Part shown: positions 54,101-63,828 of the stretch, piece after piece
Numbering within the stretch: position 1 is the stretch's first letter
Layout: every line of letters starts with the position of its first letter
Assembly (NCBI GenBank): GCA_027622975.1
Contig: JAQBVN010000005.1
Location: forward strand, 1 to 64,000
Direction: 5' to 3'
Length of the DNA: 64,000 nt
DNA from: Bacteroidota bacterium
GTDB lineage: Bacteria; Bacteroidota; Bacteroidia; Flavobacteriales_D; Sanyastnellaceae
Notes under the pieces: model-generated
Seen by the model: the letters and a program-made list of their open reading frames with translations, nothing else
What the model was told of the DNA's origin: nothing
Database searches by the model: none
Position numbers and translations under genes: made by a program

Positions 54101-57100
54101 TCAGCTGTGAAGGTTCTCACAACGGTGTACGATCCAGCACAGTTGCCTGCAGTGGTATCGGCTGCTACTGTGATGGTAACGTCTCCACAGTTGTCTGATG
54201 CTGAAGCATCATCCAGGGGATGCGCATCACTGCATTCAGCCGTGTAGTCCGCAGGCACACTTGTGAATTCGGGGGCTGTTGTGTCAATGATGGTGATCAC
54301 TTGGGTCGCAGAGGTACTGTTTCCACAAGCGTCTGTTGCTGTGAAGGTGCGCTCCATGATGTAGTCGCCAGTGCAGGCACCGGGCAATGTCACCATGGTT
54401 TCTTCAATCGTAACATCTCCGCAGTTATCCGTGGCAGAGGCAGCATCCATGGGGTGCTCATCGCTGCATTCGGCGGTGTAATCAGCGGGGATTGCCAGTT
54501 CAGGGGCGATGTCGTCACTGATGGTGATTGTCTGCGTGGCAGTGGCTTCGTTGTCACAGTTGTCCGTGGCAACCCACGTCCGGATGATTTGATAGGAGTT
54601 GGCGCAGGTTTGGCCTACGATCTCCACCGTTTCCTCCACGTTCACAGATTCATCAGTCAAGTCCGTGACCACAGGTTCATCGTAGACCACATCTCCGACA
54701 CAAGAGACGGTGTAGTCCGCAGGAACACCCACAAACACTGGCTCGATGTCGTCAATCAACGTGATGATGATTTCAGCCATGGACATGTTGCCACAGTTGT
54801 CCCACACGGTCATGGTGCGGAGATAGGTGGCGGTTTGACCATAGAATTCTGGGTGAGGCTGGTTGGCACATCCGCCTGACAAGGGGAGGTCTTGAATGAT
54901 GCACGTGTCCATGCCGCTGCAGTCGTCGACATACCAGATGGGAACGATGCCAGTGCCGTCGATGATGTCCCATGGGGAGTCTGGCGGATATTGGCCATCC
55001 ACATCGTATTCGTGGGCAGGAATGGAAACCTCCATTGGACCGACGTATTCTGGAGGTGTGGTGTCAATCAGGTTGATGGTTTGGATCAACTCTGACGTAT
55101 TTCCACAAAGGTCCACCAAGGTGTAGGTCCTGCGAATCTGAATGCATCCATCTTCGCTGGGCTGGTTTTCAGTGTCCATCGTCAGCACTTCATCTTCGGT
55201 GTAGTCAAATGAAATTTGAACCTCTCCACCACAATTGTCTGAAGCAATGATTTCTCCAAACGTCTGGTCGGGGTTGCCGTTGTAGTCGCTGCAGGAGACA
55301 TCAGGAGTCGATGCCGTACCGGTAGGCGCTTCGTCATCAGAGACCGAAATGGTTTGGGTGTGGGATGAAGTGTTGCCGCACAAGTCCGTGGCTGTCCAAG
55401 TGCGCACCAAGGTGTACGTGTTGGGGCAGCTTTGTGCTGTGACTTCCTCCTCAAAAATCACCTCGACATCTCCCGCGCATGCGTCGGTTGCTGTGAGAAC
55501 ATCGGCATCAGGTGCCGCACAATCCACAGCCAAATCGGCTGGCAGCGTCTCATTGAAGACAGGTGCTGTCACGTCTGTGAACGTCAATGTTTGGATGTGT
55601 GTGGTGGTGTTTCCACAGTGATCCGTCACAGACCACGTGCGCTCAATCACAAACGATCCGCCCTCACCTCCACAGAGGAAAGTAGGTTGGGAGTTGGTGT
55701 AGGTCACATCCAAGTCCTGATCCAAGCAAAGTTCACAGTTGTCGTACACTGTAGGAACGCCACCCGTGGCCTCGACAGCCAGGTTGAAGCTGCAATCCTC
55801 AGTCAATGGAATTGTCATGTCCGCAGGAACCGAAGTGAATTCGGGGTCCATGCTGTCAAACATGGGAACGTATTGGTCGGCATAGGACGTGTTTCCGCAG
55901 TCGTCAGTGGCACTCCAGCTGCGCAACCAGACACCGATGCAACCACCGCTCATGAGCGTAGCCGTCAACTCAATGTCGAGGTTGGCGTCTCCAGAATCAA
56001 AGACTCCCCCCGTCAAAGGCATGTAATTGGGGTTGCTCATCAATTCCAAGGATGCCTCTTCGCAATCCACAGCGTCGGCTGTTTCGCCGCTGTTGTTCCA
56101 AGTGGGTGCTGTGGTGTCCACCAACACAACCTCTTGCGTGAGGGTACTCGTGTTTCCGCAAGCATCGAGGGCAGAGTAGGTGCGAATGAATACCGTGCCA
56201 CCTTCAAGTTGGAGGCACGTTTCCTCGGTTGTTGCTTCGTCCGTCCAGGTCACCAAGATGTCATTTCCGTAATCGGAAGAGCAATTGTCCGTGACTTGGA
56301 ATTGAGCTTGGTCTCCGCCGAGGAGGAGGCCAGCCATGGCTGGGGTCACCACCAACGATCCGTTTCCTTCGTAGATGTCATGCTCGATGTTGATCACCGC
56401 CGAGGCTTCCAACGTTGGTGCCGTGGTGTCGCTCAAGAAGATGGTTTGTGTTGCGGTTGAGGTGTTTCCGCAGTTGTCGGAGGCGGTCAACGTCCTGGTG
56501 ATGATGTAACAGCTTTCACTGTTGCCATTGTACACAGGGGCGCTGTCAGTCCAGCTCACAACCACAGGCGTATCGAGACCGTCTTCCTCATTGGACCAGT
56601 TGTCGTTGAACGTGGAGGTCCACTCTCCATCTTCTTCAGTCCAAACGCGAAGGTCACAATCTTCTACATCGTGGCCATAGGGTTCATCAGCGCTATAGGC
56701 TTGACAATCCACGGTGGCGTCAGGGGTCAGAATGACGGGTGCCTCATCGTCTGTCACGTTCAGGATTTGAATGAACGTGCTCTCGTTGCCACAGCCATCC
56801 ACTGCATGGTAGGTGCGAGAGATGGAACCAGGATTGGAACAGGTGCCGCTTTGAAGCGTTTGTTCAAACCACACCGAAGTCACGCCAGAACAGTCGTTGG
56901 CCACGTAGTCCATGACGGTGATGTCGTCACATGCATTGATGGATTCGTAGGGCGTTCCCGTGAAATCGGGCCCTTCGGTATCCTCGACCATGATCACCTG
57001 TTGGTGCGTGGACATGTTGCCGCTGCCATCAATGGCTTGCCATAGACGGATGACCGTGAATTCACCAGCACAATCGCCATCGATGACCTGTTCTGAGAAA

Positions 57101-60100
57101 ATCACCTCGCCACAAGCATTTTCAGGCTCATTGCATCCATCGTATTGTGGATTCCAATCGCCGCAATTGTCCGTCGTGGCCAAGCATGGTACATCGATGC
57201 TCCAGCCACATGCATCGTTGTGCAAAGCACTCCATTCGATGGTGTAGCTTGGCGCCAATTCATCGGCATCGACAAATTCAGGAGCCTCGGTGTCCTCAAC
57301 CGTCCACGTTTGAGTCGTGTAGCTCGATTGACCGGTCAAAAGATCGATAGAAGCATATGTGATTTGCGCGAATTCACCACCACAGAACGTTTCTGTGCTC
57401 GTAGGGGCGCTCAAATCGGCAATCACATCGCCCGAGAAGCCCATCACAGACATGCCGTCCACAACGCCATGCCAACCAAACCAACCACCGAATCCATATT
57501 CACAGTTGTGATTGTTGGCACCCTCACCAAGCTGGAACCGCTTGTTGTAGGAAATGGGCATGTGGTTCAAGTAAATCTCACCTTGCAAGCTACCGGTACC
57601 GGTCATGCGTGAGATGGTATTGGTCATGTTGTAGAGCGTGATGTTCGCGGGATCCACGTCGCATGCCCAAGAAGTCAACAAACTGTGTCCGGCGCCTTCG
57701 GCCAACCACTCTTCAGCGGGTTGCTCCGCATTGAAATACATGTCCACATCAAACGTCATGCTCGGGTCGAGATCGTTGTGCACAGAACCCACCAAGCGGG
57801 CCGTACCCGTTTCGGGATAGCGAATCAATTCGAGTGGTGCCAACGGATCTTCGACGAAGTAGTCACTCAAGCACACAGATTGTGCGCTCAAACCGTAAAT
57901 GCGGATGACAGCATCTGCTCCAGGACCTTCAGCCGTGGTGACAAGGTGAGTCAAGTACCCTTCTTCCGCTTGAGAGAAGCTGCAAAGGAAGAGGTTGTCT
58001 GAGCACACATCTTCCCCTTGAATGATTGGGTCGCAATCCGTGGGGAGGTCTTCTGGACACTGGACGGTTTGGTCTGTCAAGCTGGCCAAAAATTCCGTAG
58101 AGCACCATGTGTCGGCAGGATCCGTCACGCTCAAGCAACAATCTTCTGCAGCTGAGACCTGAGCAATCAAACCACCTTCACCCACACCGAGGTCGATGCT
58201 TCCACAATCAAGGTCAAAGAAGGTCAACTCCGTAGCACATGCGCAAGCATTCAATGCCCAAGTACCAACGATGATGTTGCTCGATCCGTTGTGAGCCACG
58301 ATGTTGCCTGAACCGCCCAAAGTGAGCGTGATTTGATCGGCCAACCCGAATGGCAGGTCGTTTGAACTGCAAGACGCACTCAAGAGCAATTCCATTCCGG
58401 CGAAACTCGAAGCATTTAAATCACATGTGGCATCTCCATTGCAGACGCCACAGGCGTCAGAACTGCCAATGCAATCGTCGACGTCATCGCAAATGCCATC
58501 AGCGTCGAGGTCTTGTTCGCACTCGCATTCGTTTTGACCCCCGCAAATGCCGCAATTGTCCAACTGGTTGCCATCACAATCGCAATCACCTTCAGGAATG
58601 TCTGAGCATCCGCAGTCGTAAATGGCGCCAAAGCCGTTGCAAACGCCACACGCATCGAGCACGCCGACGCAGTCATCGATGTCGTCGCAAATGCCATCGG
58701 CATCGGCATCCGCAGCACATCCACCTCCACAAATGCCAAGGGCATCAATTTGGTTGCCATCGCAGTCACAATCACCAGCGGGGATGTCAGCACATCCGCA
58801 TGCGTAAATTTCACCTGGGCCGTTGCAGATGCCGCACGCGTCGAGCGTTCCGACGCAGTCATCTACGTCGTCGCAAATGCCATCGGCATCAGCGTCAGCA
58901 GCACAATCGCCGCCACATACACCGAGGGCGTCCAGCTGGTTTCCATCGCAGTCGCAATCTCCTGCGGGGATGTCAGCACATCCGCATGCGTAGATCTCAC
59001 CTGGGCCGTTGCAGATACCGCAAGCGTCGAGCATTCCGACGCAGTCGTCCACGTCGTCGCAAATGTCATCGGCATCGGCGTCAGCAGCACAATCGCCGCC
59101 ACATACGCCAAGGGCGTCCAACTGGTTGCCATCGCAGTCGCAATCTTCAGCAGGGATGTCAGCACATCCACATGCGTAAATTTCACCTGGGCCGTTGCAG
59201 ATGCCGCATGCGTCGAGCGCACCCACGCAGTCGTCCACATCGTCGCAAATGCCATCGGCATCGGCGTCTGCCGAACAGTCACCGCCGCATACACCGAGGG
59301 CGTCCAACTGGTTGCCATCGCAGTCGCAATCTCCTGCTGGGATGTCAGCACATCCACAGTCCAACACCGCACCGGGGCCGTTGCAAATTCCACATGCATC
59401 AAGGGTTCCGACGCAGTCGTCTACGTCGTCGCAAATGCCATCGGCATCGGCGTCAGCAGCACAATCGCCGCCACATACGCCGAGGGCGTCCAGCTCGTTG
59501 CCATCGCAGTCGCAATCTCCTGCGGGGATGTCAGTGCATCCGCATGCGTAAATTTCACCTGGGCCGTTGCAGATGCCGCACGCGTCGAGCGCACCAACGC
59601 AGTCGTCCACATCGTCACAAATGCCATCGGCATCGTCGTCAGCGGCGCAATCGCCGCCGCACACACCGAGGGCATCTTCGTTGATGCAATTGCCATCGCA
59701 ATCGTAGTTCTCATCAGCGTAGGTGCATGAACCATCATCCACAGTTGCCTCCATGTTGAAGTTGCAAGCCGTTTCATCCATGCAACCTTCCACAACCACA
59801 ACGTACTCGCAGTTTCCGCCATCGTAGACTGCTTCTGGATCGTAGTTCGTGGCTTCGGAATCCATGCATCCGAAACAATCCGCGTAAGTGCAAATGGGAA
59901 GCACATCTCGCCACTCTTGCCCTTGATTTCCATTCATGAAGACTTGGATTTGAATTTGCCCGCTCATGATTCCTGCTGAGGTGAATTGTGCCACCAAAAT
60001 TTTCAGGTCTTCACCGGCAAATGCTGCGTGTGTGCCTGCGGAAGCCAATCCGGGGAAAGGTGTAAACCATGCACCGCCTGTTTGGTCATCCACAGTGATG

Positions 60101-60573
60101 TTGTTTCCACCACCGGGAACAAACTCCGTTGTGGCATCGATGTCACCCCACACGGTAGATGGATGTTGAGCCGCTGGAGTGGTTGAATCCATGGCACCGA
60201 TGGTCAAGAAACTATCGTAAGCGAGGTCGGGGAAAACACCTAAAAACAAAGGGTTGATTCCCATCGCATTCCAACCTGCATTCATGCCGTTGTTATACCA
60301 TGTCCCTGTCGAAGATTCTAGAATCAACGGATTCTCCGAATCGCCCGAGCATGAGGACAAATAGTCCGCGGCATCGAGACAATGAAGGTAAATGCGATAA
60401 GTGGCTTGTCCCGAAAGTTCACCACTTTCATGGTTGGTCAGTAGTTCGAGCTCGAGCCAGTACCCCTCCGGGGCTTCGGTGGTATAATTGACCGAAGACA
60501 AGGGATTGAATTGTGCCCAACTGAAGCTGAGACAACACATCATTGCCAAGGTCAAGGCGACAAGGTTTTTCAT
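51163..60573 (-). CDS. giant secreted adhesin-like protein with T9SS sorting domain
   Basis: 3136 residues. A signal peptide (MKNLVALTLAMMCCLSFSWA) is followed by a beta domain to about residue 230, two GCMD...DxGxC modules, six tandem 62-residue Asp/Cys-rich repeats (about 300-690; DADADGICDDVDDCVG, thrombospondin type 3-like and probably Ca-binding), a beta domain (about 840-1080), some nineteen HYR-like repeats of about 80 residues or more (about 1095-2725; DTTAP...IPADYTAECSDEHPL...DNCGEV...DDCGNATSATQTITI), a second copy of the beta domain (about 2770-3020), and a type A sorting domain from LYPNPTSG to TKKLLVTE. It is secreted by the type IX system and held at the surface or released. 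No enzyme domain is visible; an adhesive or matrix role is inferred. Confidence 0.88.
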   Translation of the reverse strand: MKNLVALTLAMMCCLSFSWAQFNPLSSVNYTTEAPEGYWLELELLTNHESGELSGQATYRIYLHCLDAADYLSSCSGDSENPLILESSTGTWYNNGMNAGWNAMGINPLFLGVFPDLAYDSFLTIGAMDSTTPAAQHPSTVWGDIDATTEFVPGGGNNITVDDQTGGAWFTPFPGLASAGTHAAFAGEDLKILVAQFTSAGIMSGQIQIQVFMNGNQGQEWRDVLPICTYADCFGCMDSEATNYDPEAVYDGGNCEYVVVVEGCMDETACNFNMEATVDDGSCTYADENYDCDGNCINEDALGVCGGDCAADDDADGICDDVDDCVGALDACGICNGPGEIYACGCTDIPAGDCDCDGNELDALGVCGGDCAADADADGICDDVDDCVGTLDACGICNGPGAVLDCGCADIPAGDCDCDGNQLDALGVCGGDCSADADADGICDDVDDCVGALDACGICNGPGEIYACGCADIPAEDCDCDGNQLDALGVCGGDCAADADADDICDDVDDCVGMLDACGICNGPGEIYACGCADIPAGDCDCDGNQLDALGVCGGDCAADADADGICDDVDDCVGTLDACGICNGPGEIYACGCADIPAGDCDCDGNQIDALGICGGGCAADADADGICDDIDDCVGVLDACGVCNGFGAIYDCGCSDIPEGDCDCDGNQLDNCGICGGQNECECEQDLDADGICDDVDDCIGSSDACGVCNGDATCDLNASSFAGMELLLSASCSSNDLPFGLADQITLTLGGSGNIVAHNGSSNIIVGTWALNACACATELTFFDLDCGSIDLGVGEGGLIAQVSAAEDCCLSVTDPADTWCSTEFLASLTDQTVQCPEDLPTDCDPIIQGEDVCSDNLFLCSFSQAEEGYLTHLVTTAEGPGADAVIRIYGLSAQSVCLSDYFVEDPLAPLELIRYPETGTARLVGSVHNDLDPSMTFDVDMYFNAEQPAEEWLAEGAGHSLLTSWACDVDPANITLYNMTNTISRMTGTGSLQGEIYLNHMPISYNKRFQLGEGANNHNCEYGFGGWFGWHGVVDGMSVMGFSGDVIADLSAPTSTETFCGGEFAQITYASIDLLTGQSSYTTQTWTVEDTEAPEFVDADELAPSYTIEWSALHNDACGWSIDVPCLATTDNCGDWNPQYDGCNEPENACGEVIFSEQVIDGDCAGEFTVIRLWQAIDGSGNMSTHQQVIMVEDTEGPDFTGTPYESINACDDITVMDYVANDCSGVTSVWFEQTLQSGTCSNPGSISRTYHAVDGCGNESTFIQILNVTDDEAPVILTPDATVDCQAYSADEPYGHDVEDCDLRVWTEEDGEWTSTFNDNWSNEEDGLDTPVVVSWTDSAPVYNGNSESCYIITRTLTASDNCGNTSTATQTIFLSDTTAPTLEASAVINIEHDIYEGNGSLVVTPAMAGLLLGGDQAQFQVTDNCSSDYGNDILVTWTDEATTEETCLQLEGGTVFIRTYSALDACGNTSTLTQEVVLVDTTAPTWNNSGETADAVDCEEASLELMSNPNYMPLTGGVFDSGDANLDIELTATLMSGGCIGVWLRSWSATDDCGNTSYADQYVPMFDSMDPEFTSVPADMTIPLTEDCSFNLAVEATGGVPTVYDNCELCLDQDLDVTYTNSQPTFLCGGEGGSFVIERTWSVTDHCGNTTTHIQTLTFTDVTAPVFNETLPADLAVDCAAPDADVLTATDACAGDVEVIFEEEVTAQSCPNTYTLVRTWTATDLCGNTSSHTQTISVSDDEAPTGTASTPDVSCSDYNGNPDQTFGEIIASDNCGGEVQISFDYTEDEVLTMDTENQPSEDGCIQIRRTYTLVDLCGNTSELIQTINLIDTTPPEYVGPMEVSIPAHEYDVDGQYPPDSPWDIIDGTGIVPIWYVDDCSGMDTCIIQDLPLSGGCANQPHPEFYGQTATYLRTMTVWDNCGNMSMAEIIITLIDDIEPVFVGVPADYTVSCVGDVVYDEPVVTDLTDESVNVEETVEIVGQTCANSYQIIRTWVATDNCDNEATATQTITISDDIAPELAIPADYTAECSDEHPMDAASATDNCGDVTIEETMVTLPGACTGDYIMERTFTATDACGNSTSATQVITIIDTTAPEFTSVPADYTAECSDAHPLDDASASDNCGDVTITVAADTTAGNCAGSYTVVRTFTAEDDCGNASSATQTITIIDTTAPVLTIPADYTAECSDEHPLEDASAQDNCGEVTLTLVTDTTAGSCPQAYYVARTFTAVDDCGNATSATQTITIVDTTAPAIDAQDAISISCDTYSADDSYGTATDNCGSTTLTWDDTAVSGGCTMPVGTYMRLYTAVDECGNVSTFEQVITLVDDTAPVFDFVPADYTAECDQTLIFEDVLASDNCSGVDVTEQRDTLAGDCPHAYTIVRTFTAIDNCDNVSTATQTISVQDTTAPMLTIPADYTAECNADHPLEDASAYDNCGEVSLVMVVDTLAGDCAQSYTVTRTFTATDECGNSDTQVQTITIVDTTAPSFNESLPADATVECDAVPAADILTASDNCQEVSVQFEESILGGACPQTYTITRTWTVSDDCGNSSSHIQTIEVQDTTAPQLTIPANYTAECSDDHPLDAASAQDNCGIVTLEEVADTLFTCAHTYTVTRTFTATDECGNSTSASQTITVQDTTAPAFVEALPGDAIVECNAVPSADVLTAADNCDDVEVSFDESIAEGACPQQYTITRVWSVADACGNETSHTQTIEVVDTTAPNFTSTGELMNNEVVSVGYDDNFGSVTLPALVDVTASDNCDDPVSCDEEATANANAELSAALGLDFDFDYLVNVDATGINNPFITAGAYTQGAIANPAVMEDGETCDNSDVAHGVRMFNFMGGEYFITESGTATVDSDGVHVVMTARNVADDDAILHVDAHFASLMTWQEWLDTPGNESFKSDCGLGDHEAWLYTVLTSGTITGEGTLAGTSLSLMHQPMNEYFGFQFGEGANNKNGNFGFSGWYYYSGTLSLNGSQSNVMGSGDLFGDLDFLQDWSTTLEYCVTDCAGNQNSFSYTISSTGMIVNPLEEGGVQEGEDEFLVTAKDLISIQTLYPNPTSGQTSLVLEAQENVAATVSLFDMSGNLVTVIYEGMLFEDWSTNLTIDAQTLDAGMYQIQIHSKQFVTTKKLLVTE
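52400..57290 (-). repeat. array of about nineteen HYR-like protein repeats
   Basis: Each unit ends DTTAP or a variant and has a DNCG or DxCGN core. Two subtypes recur: IPADYTAECSDEHPL units and LPADATVECDAVPAADIL units, interleaved near the C-terminal end. The units nearest the C-terminus are most alike, suggesting recent duplication there; units near 55000-57200 are diverged and of irregular length. Confidence 0.8.
58490..59690 (-). repeat. 186-bp tandem coding repeat in the giant gene
   Basis: The anchor CGTCGCAAATG (or one-base variants) recurs at 58681, 58867, 59053, 59239, 59425 and 59611, exactly 186 bases apart, with a shortened unit at the low-coordinate end. Copies are nearly identical at DNA level, so copy number may vary between strains or be misassembled. 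Confidence 0.9.
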
Positions 60574-60943
60574 GGGAAAAATGGATTTGATAGGATGTAG
60601 ATAGATTGATTCAGGCGTTGGGACCTTGAAGCAGATCGAGCGCTGTCCATGGATCTCCCATCGGAAATCTCGGCTGGTTAACTAGACATAATAAATCTCG
60701 CGTCTGCATGTTTCAGGTCTTTGGATGGCACATGATGCCACCGGCTAATATAGAACATAATCATGTGTAAACAACTATTATGTGTTGTTTATCGAAAAAT
60801 TATGTCATTTCATAGAGAAAGATGCGCCCTCCATCGAATGGTCATGAATAGCTGAAAACCAAATATTTGAATGATATTTGGAGCCTCGGATGGCCCGTTG
60901 AAGTGTAAAGATTCTACAGCCGAGGTGAACGCCGTGAAAAACT
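60574..60943. other. AT-rich intergenic region upstream of the giant gene
   Basis: 370 bases between leuS and the giant gene, both on the minus strand. The centre (about 60660-60870) is visibly AT-rich against its surroundings, with imperfect direct repeats (ATGTGTAAACAACT, ATGTGTTGTTTATC). I found no ORF or RNA gene. A one-mismatch -7 box (AATATTTG on the minus strand) lies near 60870, which would give a leader of roughly 290 bases. Confidence 0.55.
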
Positions 60944-63766
60944 TCAGGCAACCACGTTGACGATCCTGCCAGGGACCACGATGACTTTGCGAATGTCTTT
61001 TCCTGCCAATTGTGCTGCTGTTCGCTCGTCCTGTCGCACAGAAGCTTCTACCTCCTGGGCCGAAAGTGAGGCGGACAAAGCGAGTTGGAACCGGACCTTG
61101 CCATTGAAAGAGACAGGGTACGTGATTTGGTCTTCTGTCAAATAGCTCTGAAGAGCTTCAGGCCAAGTGGCATCCAGCACAGAGCCAGGGCCTTTGGAGG
61201 CAGCCCACAACTCTTCGGCGAGGTGAGGTGCATAGGGGCTCAACAACACCGCCAAAGGCTGCAAGGCATCCCGGCCCAAATTGGTGTTGAGTGCACCCAG
61301 GTCATTGACTGCAATCATCAAGGCGCTGACCACCGTGTTGAAGGCGTGACGATCGAGGTCATCCGTGACTTTGGCAATGGCCTTGTGGACAATGCGAAGG
61401 GCTTCTTCGGAGGATTTCTCTGGCAAGTCGGCGTTGTCACCGGTATACAGGCGGTGGATCTTGCGCAAGAAGTTGTGCACGCCACTGATTCCTTGCGTAT
61501 CCCAAGGTTTGTGCTGGGTCAGTGGTCCCAGGAACATTTCGTAGCAGCGAAGGGTATCGGCGCCGTATCGTTCCACGAGGTCATCGGGGGTTTGGACATT
61601 GTACTTCGACTTGGACATCTTCTCGACTTCGTGGCCACAGATGTAGGTGCCGTCATCTTCGAGGATGAAGTCGGCGTCGGCGAATTCAGTCCGCCACGCG
61701 CGGAAGCCTTCCAAGTCGAGTTTGTCGTTCTCCACGAGGTTGATGTCGACGTGGAGCCTTTGGGTATGATGGTCCTTGCGTTGCGAAGCCGTCACGAACG
61801 TGTTTGTGCCTTGGATGCGGTAGACAAAGTTGGATCGCCCAAGAATCATTCCTTGGTTAATCATGGATTTGAAAGGTTCGTCAAATCCGATGTATCCTCT
61901 GTCGCATAAGAATTTGGTCCAAAAACGAGAGTACAACAAGTGACCTGTGGTGTGCTCTGCCCCGCCTACGTATAGATCCACTTGGCCCCAATAATCACTT
62001 TTTTCACGGTCGCAAAACGTCACATTGTTGTGAGGATCCATGTAGCGCAGGAAGTACCAGCTGCTTCCAGCCCATCCGGGCATGGTGTTCGTTTCCATGG
62101 CGTCTCCTCGAAACACGGGCCAGTCCTCCCGAGAGGCTCGTGCCAGGGGAGGCTCTCCGTCTTCGGTGGGGAGGTAGGCGTCCACTTGGGGGAGTGTCAC
62201 GGTGGCGTCTGTAATGCGCTTTGGAATACCACCCTCATACATGATGGGGAAGGGTTCTCCCCAATAACGTTGCCGACTGAAGACCGCATCACGGATGCGG
62301 TAGTTCCTTTTTCTCGCACCACAGCCATGGGTTTCGACCCACTCGATGGCGCGCGACAGAGCATCCACAGCACGCAGCCCATTCCATTCTCCGCTGTTGC
62401 ATAGCGTGGCGTTCTTGTCTGTGCATGCCGCTTCATTCGTGTCCACGCCTTCGAAGATGGCGGGAATGGGGAGGTCGAAATGCTTGGCAAACCGCCAATC
62501 GCGTTCGTCGCCAGCGGGCACTGCCATGATGGCCCCCGTGCCGTAACCAGCGAGAACGTAATCGGCGATCCAAACCGGGACAAGTGCACCCGTCAAGGGA
62601 TGGATGACCTGCCCTCCAGTGAATACACCAGAAATGGACTTGTCCCCTTGGCGGTCGCGCTCAGATTTCATGCCTGCGGCTTCGATGTAGGCATCGACAT
62701 CCGCGCGACAGGCTTCAGTGGTCAGGGACTCGACCAAAGTGTGCTCGGGAGCCAAAACCATGAAGGCCACGCCATGCAGCGTATCGGGACGCGTTGTGAA
62801 GACTTCCACCTCGGCACCAGAAGGGTCCGGCTGACCATCGCGGTTTGCAACGGCAAATCGAACAGAGGCCCCCTCTGACCGACCGATCCAATGGCGTTGG
62901 GCTTCTTTGACGCTGTCAGTCCATTCAAGATGATCCAAGCTGTTCAGGAGTCGGTCAGCATAGGCTGTGATGCGCATCATCCACTGACGCATGGTCTTTT
63001 TCACCACAGGGTGACCTCCGCGTTCGCTGAGACCATCCTTGACCTCATCGTTGGCCAGCACAGTGCCGAGAGCAGGACACCAATTCACCTCGCTGTCGGC
63101 GAGGTATGCGATGCGAAAACACATGAGCAGTTCTTGCCGTTCTGCCATGTTCATGCTGTCCCAGTCGGTGGCCGTGAACGAACCGTCGAAATGGGCTCCA
63201 AAGTGCGGGAATGAAAGACCTTGCCACCATTGCTCATGGCAGGCGGGGTGGACGTTGAAATTGCCATTCTCTGAAAAGGCGGACTCCAGTTCCGATATGG
63301 GACGTGCTCGTTGAGCCTGGGTGTCGTACCAACTCTCAAAGAGCTCCCCAAAAATCCACTGTGTCCAGCGGTAGTAGGAGGGGTCGCTGGTTCTCACCTC
63401 ACGCGACCAATCGTAGCAAAATCCGAGTTGCTCAAGTTGGTCCCGATATCGGTTGATGTTTTCTTCGGTGGTGATGGCCGGATGCTGTCCCGTTTGGATG
63501 GCGTATTGTTCAGCCGGAAGTCCAAAGCTGTCATACCCCATCGGATGAAGTACGTTGTATCCTTTGTGGCGCTTGTACCTGGCAAAAACGTCGGATGCGA
63601 TGTATCCCAAGGGGTGACCCACGTGCAAACCTGCGCCAGAGGGGTAGGGGAACATGTCCAGCACGTAGAATTTGGGTCGCTCGGAATCTTCGGTGACCTT
63701 GTAGGCCTCGGTCTCCTTCCACTTGCGCTGCCACGTGGCTTCAATCGCCCGAAAATCGTAGTCCAT
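60944..63766 (-). CDS. leuS: leucyl-tRNA synthetase
   Basis: 940 residues. The class I HIGH motif appears as HVGH in FPYPSGAGLHVGHPLGYI, and KMSKS in KMSKSKYNVQTPDDL. The CP1 editing insertion (TTRPDTLHGVAFM, GYGTGAIMAVPAGDERD) is intact, with its DERD motif. Size and layout fit the bacterial enzyme. TAACTTTG four bases before the ATG is a perfect -7 box. Confidence 0.96.
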   Translation of the reverse strand: MDYDFRAIEATWQRKWKETEAYKVTEDSERPKFYVLDMFPYPSGAGLHVGHPLGYIASDVFARYKRHKGYNVLHPMGYDSFGLPAEQYAIQTGQHPAITTEENINRYRDQLEQLGFCYDWSREVRTSDPSYYRWTQWIFGELFESWYDTQAQRARPISELESAFSENGNFNVHPACHEQWWQGLSFPHFGAHFDGSFTATDWDSMNMAERQELLMCFRIAYLADSEVNWCPALGTVLANDEVKDGLSERGGHPVVKKTMRQWMMRITAYADRLLNSLDHLEWTDSVKEAQRHWIGRSEGASVRFAVANRDGQPDPSGAEVEVFTTRPDTLHGVAFMVLAPEHTLVESLTTEACRADVDAYIEAAGMKSERDRQGDKSISGVFTGGQVIHPLTGALVPVWIADYVLAGYGTGAIMAVPAGDERDWRFAKHFDLPIPAIFEGVDTNEAACTDKNATLCNSGEWNGLRAVDALSRAIEWVETHGCGARKRNYRIRDAVFSRQRYWGEPFPIMYEGGIPKRITDATVTLPQVDAYLPTEDGEPPLARASREDWPVFRGDAMETNTMPGWAGSSWYFLRYMDPHNNVTFCDREKSDYWGQVDLYVGGAEHTTGHLLYSRFWTKFLCDRGYIGFDEPFKSMINQGMILGRSNFVYRIQGTNTFVTASQRKDHHTQRLHVDINLVENDKLDLEGFRAWRTEFADADFILEDDGTYICGHEVEKMSKSKYNVQTPDDLVERYGADTLRCYEMFLGPLTQHKPWDTQGISGVHNFLRKIHRLYTGDNADLPEKSSEEALRIVHKAIAKVTDDLDRHAFNTVVSALMIAVNDLGALNTNLGRDALQPLAVLLSPYAPHLAEELWAASKGPGSVLDATWPEALQSYLTEDQITYPVSFNGKVRFQLALSASLSAQEVEASVRQDERTAAQLAGKDIRKVIVVPGRIVNVVA

Positions 63767-63770
63767 GAGG

Positions 63771-63778
63771 CAAAGTTA
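63771..63778 (-). promoter_or_regulatory. -7 box (TAACTTTG) of leuS
   Basis: A perfect TAnnTTTG match on the minus strand, ending four bases before the ATG at 63766. No TTG at the 19-base spacing. Confidence 0.58.
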
Positions 63779-63828
63779 ACTTCAGGGGTCGACCTTCGCG
63801 TACGATGCGCGCGTTGAAATCATACGGA

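Noticed and set aside
58490-59690. Regular repeats as a possible CRISPR array
   Set aside because: The 186-base units stay in one reading frame, encode a coherent Asp/Cys-rich repeat, have no unique spacers, and no cas gene is nearby.
58350-59730. Long plus-strand ORFs opposite the giant gene's repeats
   Set aside because: They are Arg/His-rich or Ala/Val-rich mirror images of the 186-bp repeats, have no start context or domains, and exist only because the repeat has no stop in those frames.
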